From: Alphaproteobacteria bacterium
GTDB taxonomy: Bacteria; Pseudomonadota; Alphaproteobacteria; Micavibrionales; Micavibrionaceae
Direction: 5' to 3'
Length of the DNA: 64,000 bases
Assembly: GCA_030427385.1 (NCBI GenBank)
Contig: JAUHWR010000001.1
Location: 1,918,042-1,982,041 of the forward strand
Shown here: in pieces, positions 1 to 9,090 of the stretch
Layout: every line of letters begins with the position of its first letter
Position numbering within the stretch: position 1 is the first letter of the stretch
Translations under genes and position numbers: made by a program
Notes under the pieces: generated by a model
What the model saw: the letters and a program-made list of their open reading frames with translations, nothing else
Database searches by the model: none
What the model was told of the DNA's origin: nothing

Positions 1-1
1 T

Positions 2-658
2 ACCGCCGCCCATCATGGCGCGCTTGCCACCGGCACCATCGCCGTGGTTGCGGGCGGATTGGATGTGGTCTATCCCCCTGAAAATCAGGCGCTTTATGAT
101 CAAATTTGTCAAAGTGGCTGCGTCGTGGCGGAATCGCCCTTTGGACAAAAACCCTTTGCGCAAAGCTTTCCGAAACGTAACCGCATTATTTCCGGCCTCT
201 CTGCGGGGGTGATCGTCGTCGAAGCCTCCCTGCGATCCGGTTCTCTAATTACGGCGCGCACCGCGGCGGAGCAGGGACGCGACGTCTTTGCCGTTCCCGG
301 CTTTCCCATGGATCCCCGCGCCGCCGGACCAAACAAACTGATTTCGGACGGTGCAATTTTGGTTCAAACCGCTGATGATGTGCTGAACGCGCTATCCACC
401 TTCACACGCTCCGCGCCAAAATCATTCAATGAAGCGCCCCAAGCCCGCTATCAGACGACCTATGAAGACGATGAAAATATTATCACCGATGCCAAAGCCA
501 TCATCCTTGCGAAACTCTCCCACACACCGATACAACAAGACATGCTTATGCGCGATTGCGACATTTCCCCCGCCGCCTTTTCCAGCGCCCTGCTGGAACT
601 CGAAATCAACGGCGACATCCAAAGATCAGCAGGCGGTAAAATAAGTGTTCTGAATTAA
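2..658 (+). CDS. dprA: DNA processing protein DprA, C-terminal part (5' end outside window)
   Basis: DprA (Smf) binds single-stranded DNA and loads RecA during natural transformation. The frame is open from the first bases of the window, so the gene starts upstream. The visible part begins in the Rossmann-like fold with a run reading AAHHGALATGTIAVVAGGLD, followed by YPPEN, and then GLSAGVIVVEASLRSGSLITARTAAEQGR, all hallmarks of the family. The last ~65 residues (from about ITDAKAIILAKL to the stop) look like the small winged-helix domain found at the C terminus of many proteobacterial DprA proteins. The next gene, topA, follows after ~100 bp in the same direction; dprA-topA adjacency is common in alphaproteobacteria. 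Identity is clear; only the N-terminal portion cannot be judged. Confidence 0.95.
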   Translation, partial: TAAHHGALATGTIAVVAGGLDVVYPPENQALYDQICQSGCVVAESPFGQKPFAQSFPKRNRIISGLSAGVIVVEASLRSGSLITARTAAEQGRDVFAVPGFPMDPRAAGPNKLISDGAILVQTADDVLNALSTFTRSAPKSFNEAPQARYQTTYEDDENIITDAKAIILAKLSHTPIQQDMLMRDCDISPAAFSSALLELEINGDIQRSAGGKISVLN

Positions 659-707
659 ATTCTATAAAAAACACCCTTTTAATCATCGCTCAAATTTTTT
701 AAAAAAC

Positions 708-741
708 TTGACAGCGCTTGTAAAAACAGGCACTTGCCATA
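708..741 (+). promoter_or_regulatory. Possible topA promoter (-35 TTGACA)
   Basis: The 104-bp gap between dprA and topA is AT-rich and contains a perfect TTGACA at 708-713, 50 bp before the topA ATG. A -10 element at the expected distance is poor (region around 731-741), so this is only a candidate start of transcription for topA. Confidence 0.3.
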
Positions 742-762
742 GGAAGCAAAAGAGAAATATTC

Positions 763-3282
763 ATGGCCCAATCAAACCTCGTTATTGTTGAATCCCCCGC
801 AAAAGCCAAAACCATCGAGAAATATCTCGGCGGCGATTATAAGGTTCTTGCCAGTTTCGGGCATATTCGCGATCTGCCGCCAAAGGATGGATCGGTCAAG
901 CCCGATGAGGATTTCGCCATGAGCTGGCAACTGGGTGATCGCGCCGGAAAACACGTCACTGAAATCAAAAAAGCCTTAAAAGGCGCCAATACATTATGGC
1001 TTGCCACTGACCCCGATAGAGAGGGAGAGGCCATTTCATGGCACGTACAAGAATTTTTGAATGAGAATAATCTACTTAAAGGTAAAGACGTCAAGCGCGT
1101 GACCTTTAACGAGATCACCAAAAACGCTGTCCGCAAAGCTTTTGATAATGCGCGTAGCCTTGATATCCCCCTAATTGATGCTTATCTTGCCCGCCGCGCG
1201 CTGGATTATCTGGTTGGCTTTACGCTCTCCCCCGTACTATGGCGCAAATTGCCCGGTTCAAAATCGGCGGGACGTGTACAATCGGTGGCGCTACGCTTAA
1301 TTTGTGAGCGCGAATCTGAAATCGAAGCCTTTAAAGCCGATGAATATTGGTCAATCGGCGCAACCTTACATACACCGGACGGCGCGCCCTATGAAGCCCG
1401 CCTGACACATCTATCGGGCAATAAACTCGCCAAGCTGGATATCCAGAATGAACAACAGGCAAAAGCCGCAGAGGAACGCATTCGCGGTAAAAAGCTTGCT
1501 ATCCAGAAAGTGGAGAAAAAGCAAACACGCCGTAACCCGTCACCGCCCTTTATTACATCCACCATGCAGCAGGAAGCCGCGCGAAAACTTTATTTCGGCG
1601 CGCAAAAAACCATGCGCTGCGCGCAAAAACTCTATGAAGGCGTTACCATTAAAGGCGAGCAAACTGGTTTGATTACGTACATGAGAACCGACGGCACCAC
1701 CCTGTCCGAAGATGCCGTGCAACAGGCACGCAATGTCATCAAAGATACGTACGGCAAGGAATTTGTTCCCGCCGAACCCCGTCTATTCAAATCAAAAGCC
1801 AAAAATGCTCAGGAAGCGCACGAGGCGATTCGCCCCACCGATTTGTCCCGCACCCCCGCCGAAGTGGCAAAAGTTGTGGATGAAGATATGGCAAAGCTAT
1901 ATCGCCTGATCTGGGCACGTACGATGGCATCGCAAATGGAACAGGCGATTTTGGATCAGGTCATTGTCGATATTTCCGATGGCACGGATGATGTCGTCTT
2001 ACGCGCCAATGGCAGCGTTGTAAAATTCGAAGGCTTCCTGAAAGTGTATGAAGAAAGCGATGACGAGGATAAACCATCATCCGCCAATGATCGCGACCGT
2101 ATCTTGCCGCCAATGAAGGAAGCGGATAAGGCCAAGTTAATTGACGTCCTACCCGAACAACACTTCACCCAGCCTCCGCCGCGCTATACCGAGGCATCTT
2201 TGGTGAAAAAAATGGAAGAGCTCGGCATTGGCCGCCCCTCCACCTATGCCTCGATTATTCAGGTGCTACAGGATCGCTCCTATGTGACTGTAGAGCAAAG
2301 ACGCTTCACCCCCGAAGATCGCGGCCGCGTTGTCACCGCCTTTTTAATGAAATATTTCGGGCGCTATGTTGATTATGATTTTACCGCCAATCTGGAGGAG
2401 GAGCTGGACGCCATCGCGGCTGGCCATACCCAATGGAAAGAGGCGTTACGCTTATTCTGGAAGGATTTTTCCGCCGCCATTGGCGATACCAAGGATCTCA
2501 CCATTACCGAAGTGCTCGATCACATTGATGCCGAGCTCGGCCCGCACTTTTTCCCCGAAGAAAAAGACCGCGTTTGTCAGGCGTGCGGAACGGGGCGACT
2601 TTCCCTGAAACTTGGTAAATTTGGTGCATTTATCGGGTGTTCCAATTATCCTGATTGTAAATTTACGCGGCCTCTGGCTGTGAATGACGATGAATCAGCC
2701 GAGGAACAACGCGCCGCCGCGTCTTTTGCCAATGAACCGAAAATCCTTGGTAATGACCCCGAAACAGGACGTACAGTTTCCGTACGCCTTGGGCCGTACG
2801 GGCCATACGTACAGATCGATCCGCCGCCGGAAAATCTGGAGGAGCAAAAAGAATATGAAGATAAATTAAAAATTTGGGAAGAAAAGAAAAAAGAAGCCAA
2901 AGCCGCCGGAAAGCGTGCGCCCGCCAAACCCAAAAAGCCGAAAAAACCAACACCTAAGCGTCAAGGCATCCCAAAGGGCGCCAATGCCGAAGAATTCACT
3001 TTCGAGCAAGCAATGAAACTATTGCAATTCCCGCGCGATATCGGCGAGCATCCCGAAACCGGCAAAATGATTCAAGCCGGCATCGGTCGATTTGGTCCTT
3101 ATCTGAAACATGATAATGTCTTTACATCTTTAAAAAATGACGATCCGGGTGAAATCGGTTTAAACCGCGCCGTTGTTGTCATCGCGGAAGTGGCCGAACG
3201 CAAGAAAAACGCCCCCCCGCGCAAAGGCGGCTTCAAGAAAAAAGCCCCCGCAAAGAAGAAAAAACCGGCGGCGAAGAAATAA
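763..3282 (+). CDS. topA: DNA topoisomerase I (type IA)
   Basis: Relaxes negative supercoils by transient cleavage of one strand. The 839-residue protein opens with the TOPRIM signature NLVIVESPAKAKTIEKYLG, has the TOPRIM acidic motif in LATDPDREGEAISWH, and the catalytic tyrosine lies in GLITYMRTDGT at Y306. A C4 zinc-ribbon (CQACG...CSNYPDC) starts near C605. Two topoisomerase C-terminal repeats follow (DPETGRTVSVRLGPYGPYV and HPETGKMIQAGIGRFGPYL). They are separated by, and end in, very Lys/Pro/Ala-rich stretches; such basic tails are usual in alphaproteobacterial TopA and help DNA binding. Length and order match the family. The ATG at 763 is chosen because the conserved N terminus begins right after it. 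Confidence 0.98.
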   Translation: MAQSNLVIVESPAKAKTIEKYLGGDYKVLASFGHIRDLPPKDGSVKPDEDFAMSWQLGDRAGKHVTEIKKALKGANTLWLATDPDREGEAISWHVQEFLNENNLLKGKDVKRVTFNEITKNAVRKAFDNARSLDIPLIDAYLARRALDYLVGFTLSPVLWRKLPGSKSAGRVQSVALRLICERESEIEAFKADEYWSIGATLHTPDGAPYEARLTHLSGNKLAKLDIQNEQQAKAAEERIRGKKLAIQKVEKKQTRRNPSPPFITSTMQQEAARKLYFGAQKTMRCAQKLYEGVTIKGEQTGLITYMRTDGTTLSEDAVQQARNVIKDTYGKEFVPAEPRLFKSKAKNAQEAHEAIRPTDLSRTPAEVAKVVDEDMAKLYRLIWARTMASQMEQAILDQVIVDISDGTDDVVLRANGSVVKFEGFLKVYEESDDEDKPSSANDRDRILPPMKEADKAKLIDVLPEQHFTQPPPRYTEASLVKKMEELGIGRPSTYASIIQVLQDRSYVTVEQRRFTPEDRGRVVTAFLMKYFGRYVDYDFTANLEEELDAIAAGHTQWKEALRLFWKDFSAAIGDTKDLTITEVLDHIDAELGPHFFPEEKDRVCQACGTGRLSLKLGKFGAFIGCSNYPDCKFTRPLAVNDDESAEEQRAAASFANEPKILGNDPETGRTVSVRLGPYGPYVQIDPPPENLEEQKEYEDKLKIWEEKKKEAKAAGKRAPAKPKKPKKPTPKRQGIPKGANAEEFTFEQAMKLLQFPRDIGEHPETGKMIQAGIGRFGPYLKHDNVFTSLKNDDPGEIGLNRAVVVIAEVAERKKNAPPRKGGFKKKAPAKKKKPAAKK

Positions 3283-3333
3283 TAACATTATCGCACGCAT
3301 AGACCTTTGCGTAGTTTATGTTTAAATTACTGC

Positions 3334-4107
3334 ATGTTTCTTACGCGCCACCATCCCGAAATCGATTCCACCAATCTGGAGGCGGTGCGTTTAATTCAAA
3401 AGGATAAAATTCACGCCCCCACGCTGATATATGCCGATTGTCAAACGAGCGGGCAGGGGAGTCGTGGGCGTAAATGGAGCTCTGACAAGAGCGGTAATCT
3501 TCTTGCGACATATATTTTTCCGCTGGATAGCGATTGGCCGCCCCTGACTTATCTTGCGCATTACGCCATTGCGCATGCCGCTTATCACGCATTACACTCT
3601 GCGCTTCCGGCGCACACTTCTGTTCAATTAAAATGGCCCAATGATTTGTTGGTGGATGGGCATAAAATTTGCGGTATGTTGCACGAAATTCACACCTATC
3701 ACGGTCACACTTATTTTATTAGCGGTATTGGCGTGAATATTGACTGGCATCCGCCGCAAACCGACGGCGCGTTCCCGCCAACATCACTTAACGATCATCT
3801 TGCATGCCCCATCACGCGGGATACTTTTCTGCAAAGTTTAAGCGAGGCTATCACGCATGAACTGCAACTCTGGAAAACAAAACCTTTTAAAGATTACATC
3901 CAACCTTACCTGCCAAAATACTATCATTGGCAGGAACAAATCAGCATTTCCCCCCTGCGGGATCGCACCGCGCAAATCACAGGTATATTTGAAAATATCG
4001 CCGAGGACGGCTCTCTTTGTTTAAATATAAAGGGAAAAGTGCAAAAAATATCAACGGGTGATATTTTTCCAACCCTGATTATGAACGAAAATAGTGCGTC
4101 TGCATGA
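3334..4107 (+). CDS. birA: Biotin--[acetyl-CoA-carboxylase] ligase
   Basis: Attaches biotin to the carboxyl-carrier protein of acetyl-CoA carboxylase. Signatures seen: DSTNLEA near the N terminus, the biotinyl-AMP loop GQGSRGRKWSS, and KWPNDLLVDGHKICGMLHE carrying the conserved lysines, then a small C-terminal domain ending around the ISTGDIF motif. There is no N-terminal helix-turn-helix, so it is a monofunctional (class I) ligase rather than a biotin repressor. The frame can be extended to a TTG at 3307, but the ATG at 3334 gives the usual start just before HHPEIDSTN; no strong ribosome-binding site decides between them. Its last 29 bases overlap the end of the convergent DUF6314-like gene. 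It works with accD, which lies further along the window. Confidence 0.93.
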   Translation: MFLTRHHPEIDSTNLEAVRLIQKDKIHAPTLIYADCQTSGQGSRGRKWSSDKSGNLLATYIFPLDSDWPPLTYLAHYAIAHAAYHALHSALPAHTSVQLKWPNDLLVDGHKICGMLHEIHTYHGHTYFISGIGVNIDWHPPQTDGAFPPTSLNDHLACPITRDTFLQSLSEAITHELQLWKTKPFKDYIQPYLPKYYHWQEQISISPLRDRTAQITGIFENIAEDGSLCLNIKGKVQKISTGDIFPTLIMNENSASA

Positions 4108-4498
4108 TATAATCTTTACGTGGGCCAGCTACCGTATGCTTGATCCGTATGTCCGATGGCGTACAGATTTGAAAAGCGCTCTCATAGCGATCTTGTCCGC
4201 ACAGATGGATAGAGGTCGTGTCAGGCTGTTTCAGATTAAACGTTTGAAATAAAACGCTTTTTTTGCCGCCGGCATCACGGTAAAATGACAGAATATGCCC
4301 CTGCCTTTCAATATGATAATTCTGCACGCCCTCAATCATCCCTTGCCCTTTAAGCGGGGTCTGTACGCACTCTTGCCAGATAAACGTACGCGGCGATGTA
4401 CGGCGCAGGTGCATAACACCAAATATCGGCGCATCCTGATTGATCACCCGCTCCAGTTTCCAGTCTTTGCGAAATCCCATATTCTGTGTATAAAGCAT
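4079..4498 (-). CDS. DUF6314-like protein
   Basis: A 139-residue protein (133 if the second Met, at 4480, is used). The N-terminal half reads KDWKLERVI and MHLRRTSPRTFIWQE, the middle HILSFYRDAGGKKSVLFQTFNL, and the C terminus HLCGQDRYESAF then GPRKDYIMQTHYFRS. This arrangement, with the terminal GPRKDY...Y(F)R motif, matches my recollection of the alphaproteobacterial DUF6314 family, whose function is unknown; it looks like a small beta-barrel. It is convergent with birA (29-bp overlap) and divergent from mnmE, with only 18 bp between the two annotated start codons. That makes the internal start, which leaves 36 bp, somewhat more attractive. Family assignment is from memory of motifs, not from a search. 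Confidence 0.75.
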   Translation of the reverse strand: MLYTQNMGFRKDWKLERVINQDAPIFGVMHLRRTSPRTFIWQECVQTPLKGQGMIEGVQNYHIERQGHILSFYRDAGGKKSVLFQTFNLKQPDTTSIHLCGQDRYESAFQICTPSDIRIKHTVAGPRKDYIMQTHYFRS

Positions 4499-4516
4499 TA
4501 AACTGAGAAATCAAAG

Positions 4517-5908
4517 ATGACAGAGACAGAGATTGACACTATTTACGCCCTTGCCACCCCTGCCGGACGCTCCGGCGTGGCGGTTTTGCGCGTATCGGGG
4601 CCGCAGGCATTAAAGGGGCTTTCTTTATTCTCACCAGAAATTGACATAAAATCTATCATCCCCAGATCTGCTATCCTGACTCATTTATACGCGCCCAATG
4701 CGGGACAATCGGTTTCACGTGAAACATCACCGCCTAAAATGATTGATAAGGCATTGGTTTTATACTTCAAAGCCCCGCACAGCTTTACCGGCGAAGATGT
4801 GGTTGAATATCATCTGCATGGATCACCCGCCGTCATTGCGGAAATGAGCCATCATCTCTCTCGATTTGCCCATCATCGCCCGGCTGAACGGGGCGAATTT
4901 ACGCGCCGCGGCTTTGAAAACGGGCGCATGGATTTAACAGAAGCCGAAGCCATCGCCGATCTAATCGACGCCGAAACCACCGCCCAGAAAGATCAGGCGC
5001 TCTCGCAAATGTCGGGTACTTTGAAAAACCTATATGAGGGCTGGGCGCAGGATTTAACAAAATCACTTGCTTTTTTAGAGGCCGATATTGATTTCCCGGA
5101 TGAGGATCTGCCCGATGGCGTCGCATCACAAGTGCGCCCGAAATTGGCGCGCATCGCACAGGATATCACGGAACATCTTAACGATAATCGCCGCGGAGAA
5201 CGTCTTCGTAACGGGATAAAAATCACGGTTATTGGCGCGCCCAATGCGGGGAAATCGTCACTGGTTAACATGCTTGCCCAGCGTGATGTTGCCATCATTT
5301 CCGATTTTGCAGGCACAACGCGCGATGTTCTTGAGGTGCATTTAGATATTGCGGGCTTTCCGGTCATCCTCAGCGATACAGCGGGATTAAAGCCCGAATT
5401 GCTTCATTCGGACGGGCAGGGAGGTCAGGATAAGATCGAATCTGAAGGCATTAAGCGCGCCATACATGCTGCGCGCTCTGCCGATATCAAATTATTGGTA
5501 TTTGATGCCCAAATACAGCCCGATGCCGCCACCTTAGACCTTGCCGATGATCACAGCCTGATGATTGCCAATAAAGCCGATTTGGGCGCGATCCATCCTG
5601 ATCTTACAACCGCAATTCCACTTTCATCTAAGGAAATGCAAGGCGTTGAAACTCTCCTTGGGGCGCTTAAAGATCAGATCAACATTTTGATCGGCTCTCA
5701 ATCCACCCCAACTCTGACGCGGGAACGCCACAGGCATCAATTACATATATGTTTGGATCATTTGGAACGCGCACAATCCGCCGCGCTGCCTGAATTAACC
5801 GCCGAGGACACACGCCTCGCTGTTCGTGCACTCGGACGCATCACCGGACGCGTCGACGTCGAGGACCTCCTCGACGTCATTTTCAGCGAGTTCTGCATTG
5901 GGAAATGA
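4517..5908 (+). CDS. mnmE: tRNA uridine-5-carboxymethylaminomethyl(34) synthesis GTPase MnmE
   Basis: With MnmG it installs the (carboxymethyl)aminomethyl group at wobble U34 of several tRNAs. The N-terminal domain starts IDTIYALATPAGRSGVAVLRVSG and contains the formyl-THF-binding region ending in ERGEFTRRGFENGRMDLTEAEA. The GTPase domain carries G1 GAPNAGKSSLVN, the G2 TT of AGTTRDV, G3 DTAGL and G4 NKAD. The protein ends with the canonical FCIGK, whose cysteine is conserved in the family. Length (463) is normal. A parS palindrome at 4711-4726 sits in frame and encodes VSRET in the N-terminal domain. The last 114 bases are overlapped by an unknown gene on the other strand. mnmG follows ~640 bp downstream instead of being adjacent. 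Confidence 0.98.
   Translation: MTETEIDTIYALATPAGRSGVAVLRVSGPQALKGLSLFSPEIDIKSIIPRSAILTHLYAPNAGQSVSRETSPPKMIDKALVLYFKAPHSFTGEDVVEYHLHGSPAVIAEMSHHLSRFAHHRPAERGEFTRRGFENGRMDLTEAEAIADLIDAETTAQKDQALSQMSGTLKNLYEGWAQDLTKSLAFLEADIDFPDEDLPDGVASQVRPKLARIAQDITEHLNDNRRGERLRNGIKITVIGAPNAGKSSLVNMLAQRDVAIISDFAGTTRDVLEVHLDIAGFPVILSDTAGLKPELLHSDGQGGQDKIESEGIKRAIHAARSADIKLLVFDAQIQPDAATLDLADDHSLMIANKADLGAIHPDLTTAIPLSSKEMQGVETLLGALKDQINILIGSQSTPTLTRERHRHQLHICLDHLERAQSAALPELTAEDTRLAVRALGRITGRVDVEDLLDVIFSEFCIGK
4711..4726. other. parS-like site inside mnmE
   Basis: GGTTTCACGTGAAACA matches the parS 16-mer TGTTTCACGTGAAACA at 15 of 16 positions. It lies inside the mnmE coding frame, reading as VSRET(S). It is the most distant of the six sites from parAB. 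Confidence 0.88.
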
Positions 5909-6397
5909 GACAGGATCAATATCATATTCTTCTGCTAATTCATTCCATGCCTCATACAATGTTTGCTCCGGAATAAGCTTCCTAGATTCTATCTTTGAAA
6001 GCCCGACTTTCTCCATATTTTCTAAAAATTGTTCATATATTGTCCGTCCAAAATGAAATTCAACGGGGGTTTCCGCATGCAAGCTTTCCATCATAAAACG
6101 TGCGCCCGCAATCATAATGACGCGGTTAATGCGGTAGCGGTTTTCTAAATCATCCTCAGATAATAAATTTAGGTCGTTATTATCCATGATCTTCTCTGTA
6201 AACATACCTCCGTCTCTTGAGGCAAGTTGCGCAATTAGATTACGATATCCTTTGAAATGCAGACGATCATCAGCAGTCGCAGATGGAAATAATTCATACC
6301 TGAAGTAATGAAATTGATCTTTAATGCTTGGTAACTCTATTCGTGCCTCGCTTGAGGCAGGAGCACAATCTATAGCTGCGTCATTGAAATGTTTCAT
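5795..6397 (-). CDS. Unknown protein, antisense-overlapping the mnmE 3' end
   Basis: A 200-residue protein I do not recognise. The frame can start at 6496, but the ATG at 6397 is preceded by an excellent ribosome-binding site (AGGGAG, 6-7 bases upstream), so that start is chosen. The sequence is mostly charged and helical, with DQFHYFRYELFPS near the N terminus, a central INRVIMIAGARFMMESL segment and an acidic tail rich in Glu, Asp, Ala and Ser. No signal peptide or membrane segment is visible. Its final 38 codons are read from the strand opposite the conserved C terminus of mnmE, so the tail may have been shaped by mnmE rather than by function. It separates mnmE from mnmG. No function is proposed. 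Confidence 0.68.
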   Translation of the reverse strand: MKHFNDAAIDCAPASSEARIELPSIKDQFHYFRYELFPSATADDRLHFKGYRNLIAQLASRDGGMFTEKIMDNNDLNLLSEDDLENRYRINRVIMIAGARFMMESLHAETPVEFHFGRTIYEQFLENMEKVGLSKIESRKLIPEQTLYEAWNELAEEYDIDPVSFPNAELAENDVEEVLDVDASGDASECTNSEACVLGG

Positions 6398-6550
6398 AAC
6401 ACGCTCCCTTTCCCTTTTTATTATTTTAATATCCATATAAAGCATTCTGACAAAAAGCGAACGCAATAATTTTCTTTTGCTATGCAGCATTTGCATGCCG
6501 AAAGAGAAAACTGGAAATTCTCTGCAAAATCAGTTATATGTCATGTCGAA

Positions 6551-8419
6551 ATGAAGTACAAATTTGACATTATTGTGATTGGCGGCGGACATGCCGGCTG
6601 TGAAGCGGCGGCGGCGGCGGCGCGTATGGGCGCAAATACCGCGCTTGTGACCCACAAAAAGGAAACAATCGGTGTCATGTCCTGTAACCCTGCGATTGGC
6701 GGCCTTGGTAAAGGGCATTTGGTGCGTGAGATTGACGCACTTGACGGCGTGATGGGGCGTGTGATTGATCAGGCGGGTATTCAATTCCGTATGCTGAATG
6801 CCTCCAAAGGCCCCGCCGTACGCGGCCCGCGCGCACAGGCAGACCGCAAGCTTTACCGCCAAGCAATGCAGGAATTACTATTTGATTACAACAACTTAAC
6901 GATTATCGAAGCCGCCGCTGAAGATTTAATTGTCGAAAATGGACAATGTTGTGGTATGATCACAGCAACAGGCGACGAATTGCGCGCCCATTCTGTTATT
7001 CTCACCACAGGTACATTTTTACGCGGTCTTATTCACCGCGGCACAGAAACAACACCCGCGGGACGCGTGGGGGATCAACCCTCGATAGGGCTAGCGCAAA
7101 CACTGGAAAAATTGGGCTTCCCATTGGGGCGCTTAAAAACCGGTACGCCGGCGCGCATTGATGGCCGCACAATTAATTGGAATGCATGCGAGGTGCAAAC
7201 CGGCGATAACCCGCAAATTCCTTTTTCCTACATGACGGATTGCATCACAGTACCTCAAATTGATTGCCATGTGACCTATACCACGCCGGCAACGCATGAT
7301 GTTATTCGCAATAACCTGCATCTCGCCCCGCTTTATTCGGGACAGATCGCCGGCACCGGCCCGCGCTACTGCCCCTCTATCGAAGACAAAGTCGTGCGTT
7401 TTGCCGATAAAGATCGTCACCAAATCTTTCTGGAGCCAGAGGGATTGGACGACCCGACAGTTTATCCGAACGGGATTTCAAATGCTTTGCCGATTTCCGT
7501 CCAAGCGGAATTCCTGAAAACCATACCGGGACTGGAGAATATCGAGGTATTTGAATGGGCTTATGCCATTGAATATGATTACTGCGATCCGCGCGATTTG
7601 AAGGCGACACTGGAAAGCAAACGCCTGCCAAATTTATATCTAGCGGGACAAATCAACGGCACAACGGGCTATGAAGAGGCCGCGGCGCAAGGTTTAATGG
7701 CGGGTATTAATGCCGCCCTTTCTGCGGGCGCGGAGACAGATGTTTCACGTGAAACATTCACTCTTGATCGCGCCGATGCCTATATTGGCGTGTTAATTGA
7801 CGACCTGATCAGCCGCGGCGCGCCAGAGCCATATCGTATGTTTACCAGCCGCGCCGAATATCGCCTGAAGCTTCGCGCGGATAATGCCGATCAACGCTTA
7901 AGCGACAAAGGCATAGATGTTGGCTGTGTGGGGCATGAGCGGAAAAAAGTTTGGACAGCCAAGAAAGAACGGCTTGCCGCCGCGCAAATTTGTATTGACC
8001 AATTAAGTGCCAGCCCGAATGAGCTGCAAAAATATGGCCTAAACATTAATCAAGATGGTAAAAAGCGCAGCGTCGCCGATTTATTACGCTATACGGAGAT
8101 TGATTGGAGCGACCTTATTAAAATATGGCCTATTCTTAATGATATTAGCCCTTACATCCGCGAGCAGATCTCCATAAATGCGCTTTATGCCGGATATATG
8201 ACGCGCCAAGATGCGGATATTCATGCGTTTCGTAAGGATGAGAACTTACTCTTACCGCCAGCGCTCGACTATACCTTAATCGGATCTTTGTCTAACGAGG
8301 TTAGAGAGCGGCTGGAGAAAAGCCGCCCCGAAACACTTGGCGCGGCCAGCCGTATTCCCGGGGTTACGCCCGCGGCCATAATGGCTTTGCTACGTCACGT
8401 CAAAAAGAAAGCTGCCTGA
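6551..8419 (+). CDS. mnmG: tRNA uridine-5-carboxymethylaminomethyl(34) synthesis enzyme MnmG (GidA)
   Basis: FAD-dependent partner of MnmE in wobble-uridine modification. The N terminus shows the dinucleotide-binding motif [16 protein letters not shown], then [23 protein letters not shown], and [14 protein letters not shown], all diagnostic; [20 protein letters not shown] and [17 protein letters not shown] confirm the rest. The open frame extends up to 6482, but the ATG at 6551 puts the FAD motif at the usual distance and gives 622 residues, the normal size. One exact parS (7741-7756) encodes VSRET between the FAD and C-terminal regions, and another lies just after the stop codon. rsmG follows 47 bp downstream, so the two are probably cotranscribed. 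Confidence 0.98.
   Translation: MKYKFDIIVIGGGHAGCEAAAAAARMGANTALVTHKKETIGVMSCNPAIGGLGKGHLVREIDALDGVMGRVIDQAGIQFRMLNASKGPAVRGPRAQADRKLYRQAMQELLFDYNNLTIIEAAAEDLIVENGQCCGMITATGDELRAHSVILTTGTFLRGLIHRGTETTPAGRVGDQPSIGLAQTLEKLGFPLGRLKTGTPARIDGRTINWNACEVQTGDNPQIPFSYMTDCITVPQIDCHVTYTTPATHDVIRNNLHLAPLYSGQIAGTGPRYCPSIEDKVVRFADKDRHQIFLEPEGLDDPTVYPNGISNALPISVQAEFLKTIPGLENIEVFEWAYAIEYDYCDPRDLKATLESKRLPNLYLAGQINGTTGYEEAAAQGLMAGINAALSAGAETDVSRETFTLDRADAYIGVLIDDLISRGAPEPYRMFTSRAEYRLKLRADNADQRLSDKGIDVGCVGHERKKVWTAKKERLAAAQICIDQLSASPNELQKYGLNINQDGKKRSVADLLRYTEIDWSDLIKIWPILNDISPYIREQISINALYAGYMTRQDADIHAFRKDENLLLPPALDYTLIGSLSNEVRERLEKSRPETLGAASRIPGVTPAAIMALLRHVKKKAA
7741..7756. other. parS site inside mnmG
   Basis: Exact 16-bp palindrome TGTTTCACGTGAAACA, the canonical ParB-binding sequence. 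In the mnmG frame it encodes VSRET, in the variable stretch before the conserved [16 protein letters not shown] segment. Confidence 0.95.
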
Positions 8420-8420
8420 A

Positions 8421-8436
8421 TGTTTCACGTGAAACA
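8421..8436. other. parS site between mnmG and rsmG
   Basis: Exact TGTTTCACGTGAAACA located two bases after the mnmG stop codon and 30 bp before the rsmG ATG. It is the only intergenic site of the six and lies where the rsmG translation-initiation region would be. Confidence 0.95.
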
Positions 8437-8466
8437 TTTTTACCTTCACCTAAAATAGTAGGAAAT

Positions 8467-9063
8467 ATGACCCCTGAACAAACCGAAAAACTTCAACATT
8501 ACCTTACCATTCTAACTAAATGGCAAAATACCATTAATTTAATCGGCAAAAGCACAATTGATGAAGCGTGGGAGAGACATTTTCTCGATTCCGCACAGTT
8601 GGAGCCCCTTATTCCACAAAATGCAAAGATCATGGATATCGGCAGCGGGGCAGGGTTCCCCGGATTGGTTCTGGCGGCAATGCGCCCCGATATATCCGTC
8701 ACACTTGTGGAATCAGATGGGCGTAAATGTGCCTTCCTGAGCAGTGTTTCACGTGAAACATCCACAAAAGTCAAAATTATGCCCAAGAGGATCGAAGATG
8801 TTTCACGTGAAACATCTATTGATATTATCACCGCCAGAGCACTTGCCTCAGTCGTTAAGCTACTAGATTATTGCTGGGACTTTACCCAAAACAACCCTGA
8901 CATCACGCTTTTACTCATGAAGGGTGAGAAATATGAAGAAGAGATTATCGAAGCGCAAAAGCATTATCGCTTTTCGATAGAAACCATTCAAAGCGCGACA
9001 CACCCGGATGCCAAAATTCTAAAAATTAAAAATGTTTCACGTGAAACATCTAAAACTGAATAA
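8467..9063 (+). CDS. rsmG: 16S rRNA (guanine(527)-N(7))-methyltransferase RsmG (GidB)
   Basis: Methylates N7 of G527 in 16S rRNA using S-adenosylmethionine. Diagnostic motifs: TKWQNTINLIG and ERHFLDSAQL in the N-terminal helices, the SAM loop IMDIGSGAGFPGLVLA, and VESDGRKCAFL. The length of 198 is near the family norm. Unusually, three exact parS palindromes lie inside this short gene, each read in the same frame as VSRET: twice after the SAM-binding motif and once at the very C terminus (ending VSRETSKTE). The terminal copy forms an extension past the usual end of the fold. The gene sits 27 bp upstream of parA and is probably in the same transcript. Confidence 0.97.
   Translation: MTPEQTEKLQHYLTILTKWQNTINLIGKSTIDEAWERHFLDSAQLEPLIPQNAKIMDIGSGAGFPGLVLAAMRPDISVTLVESDGRKCAFLSSVSRETSTKVKIMPKRIEDVSRETSIDIITARALASVVKLLDYCWDFTQNNPDITLLLMKGEKYEEEIIEAQKHYRFSIETIQSATHPDAKILKIKNVSRETSKTE
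8745..8760. other. parS site inside rsmG (first)
   Basis: Exact TGTTTCACGTGAAACA, encoding VSRET within rsmG. It is 39 bp from the next copy. Confidence 0.95.
8799..8814. other. parS site inside rsmG (second)
   Basis: Exact TGTTTCACGTGAAACA, again read as VSRET. Start-to-start distance from the previous site is 54 bp, about five helical turns, so ParB dimers would load on the same face. Confidence 0.95.
9033..9048. other. parS site at the rsmG 3' end
   Basis: Exact TGTTTCACGTGAAACA encoding VSRET five codons before the rsmG stop, 43 bp before the parA start. It is the parS copy closest to parAB. Confidence 0.95.
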
Positions 9064-9090
9064 AATTCACTTCTCTTTAGTATCTTTTAT

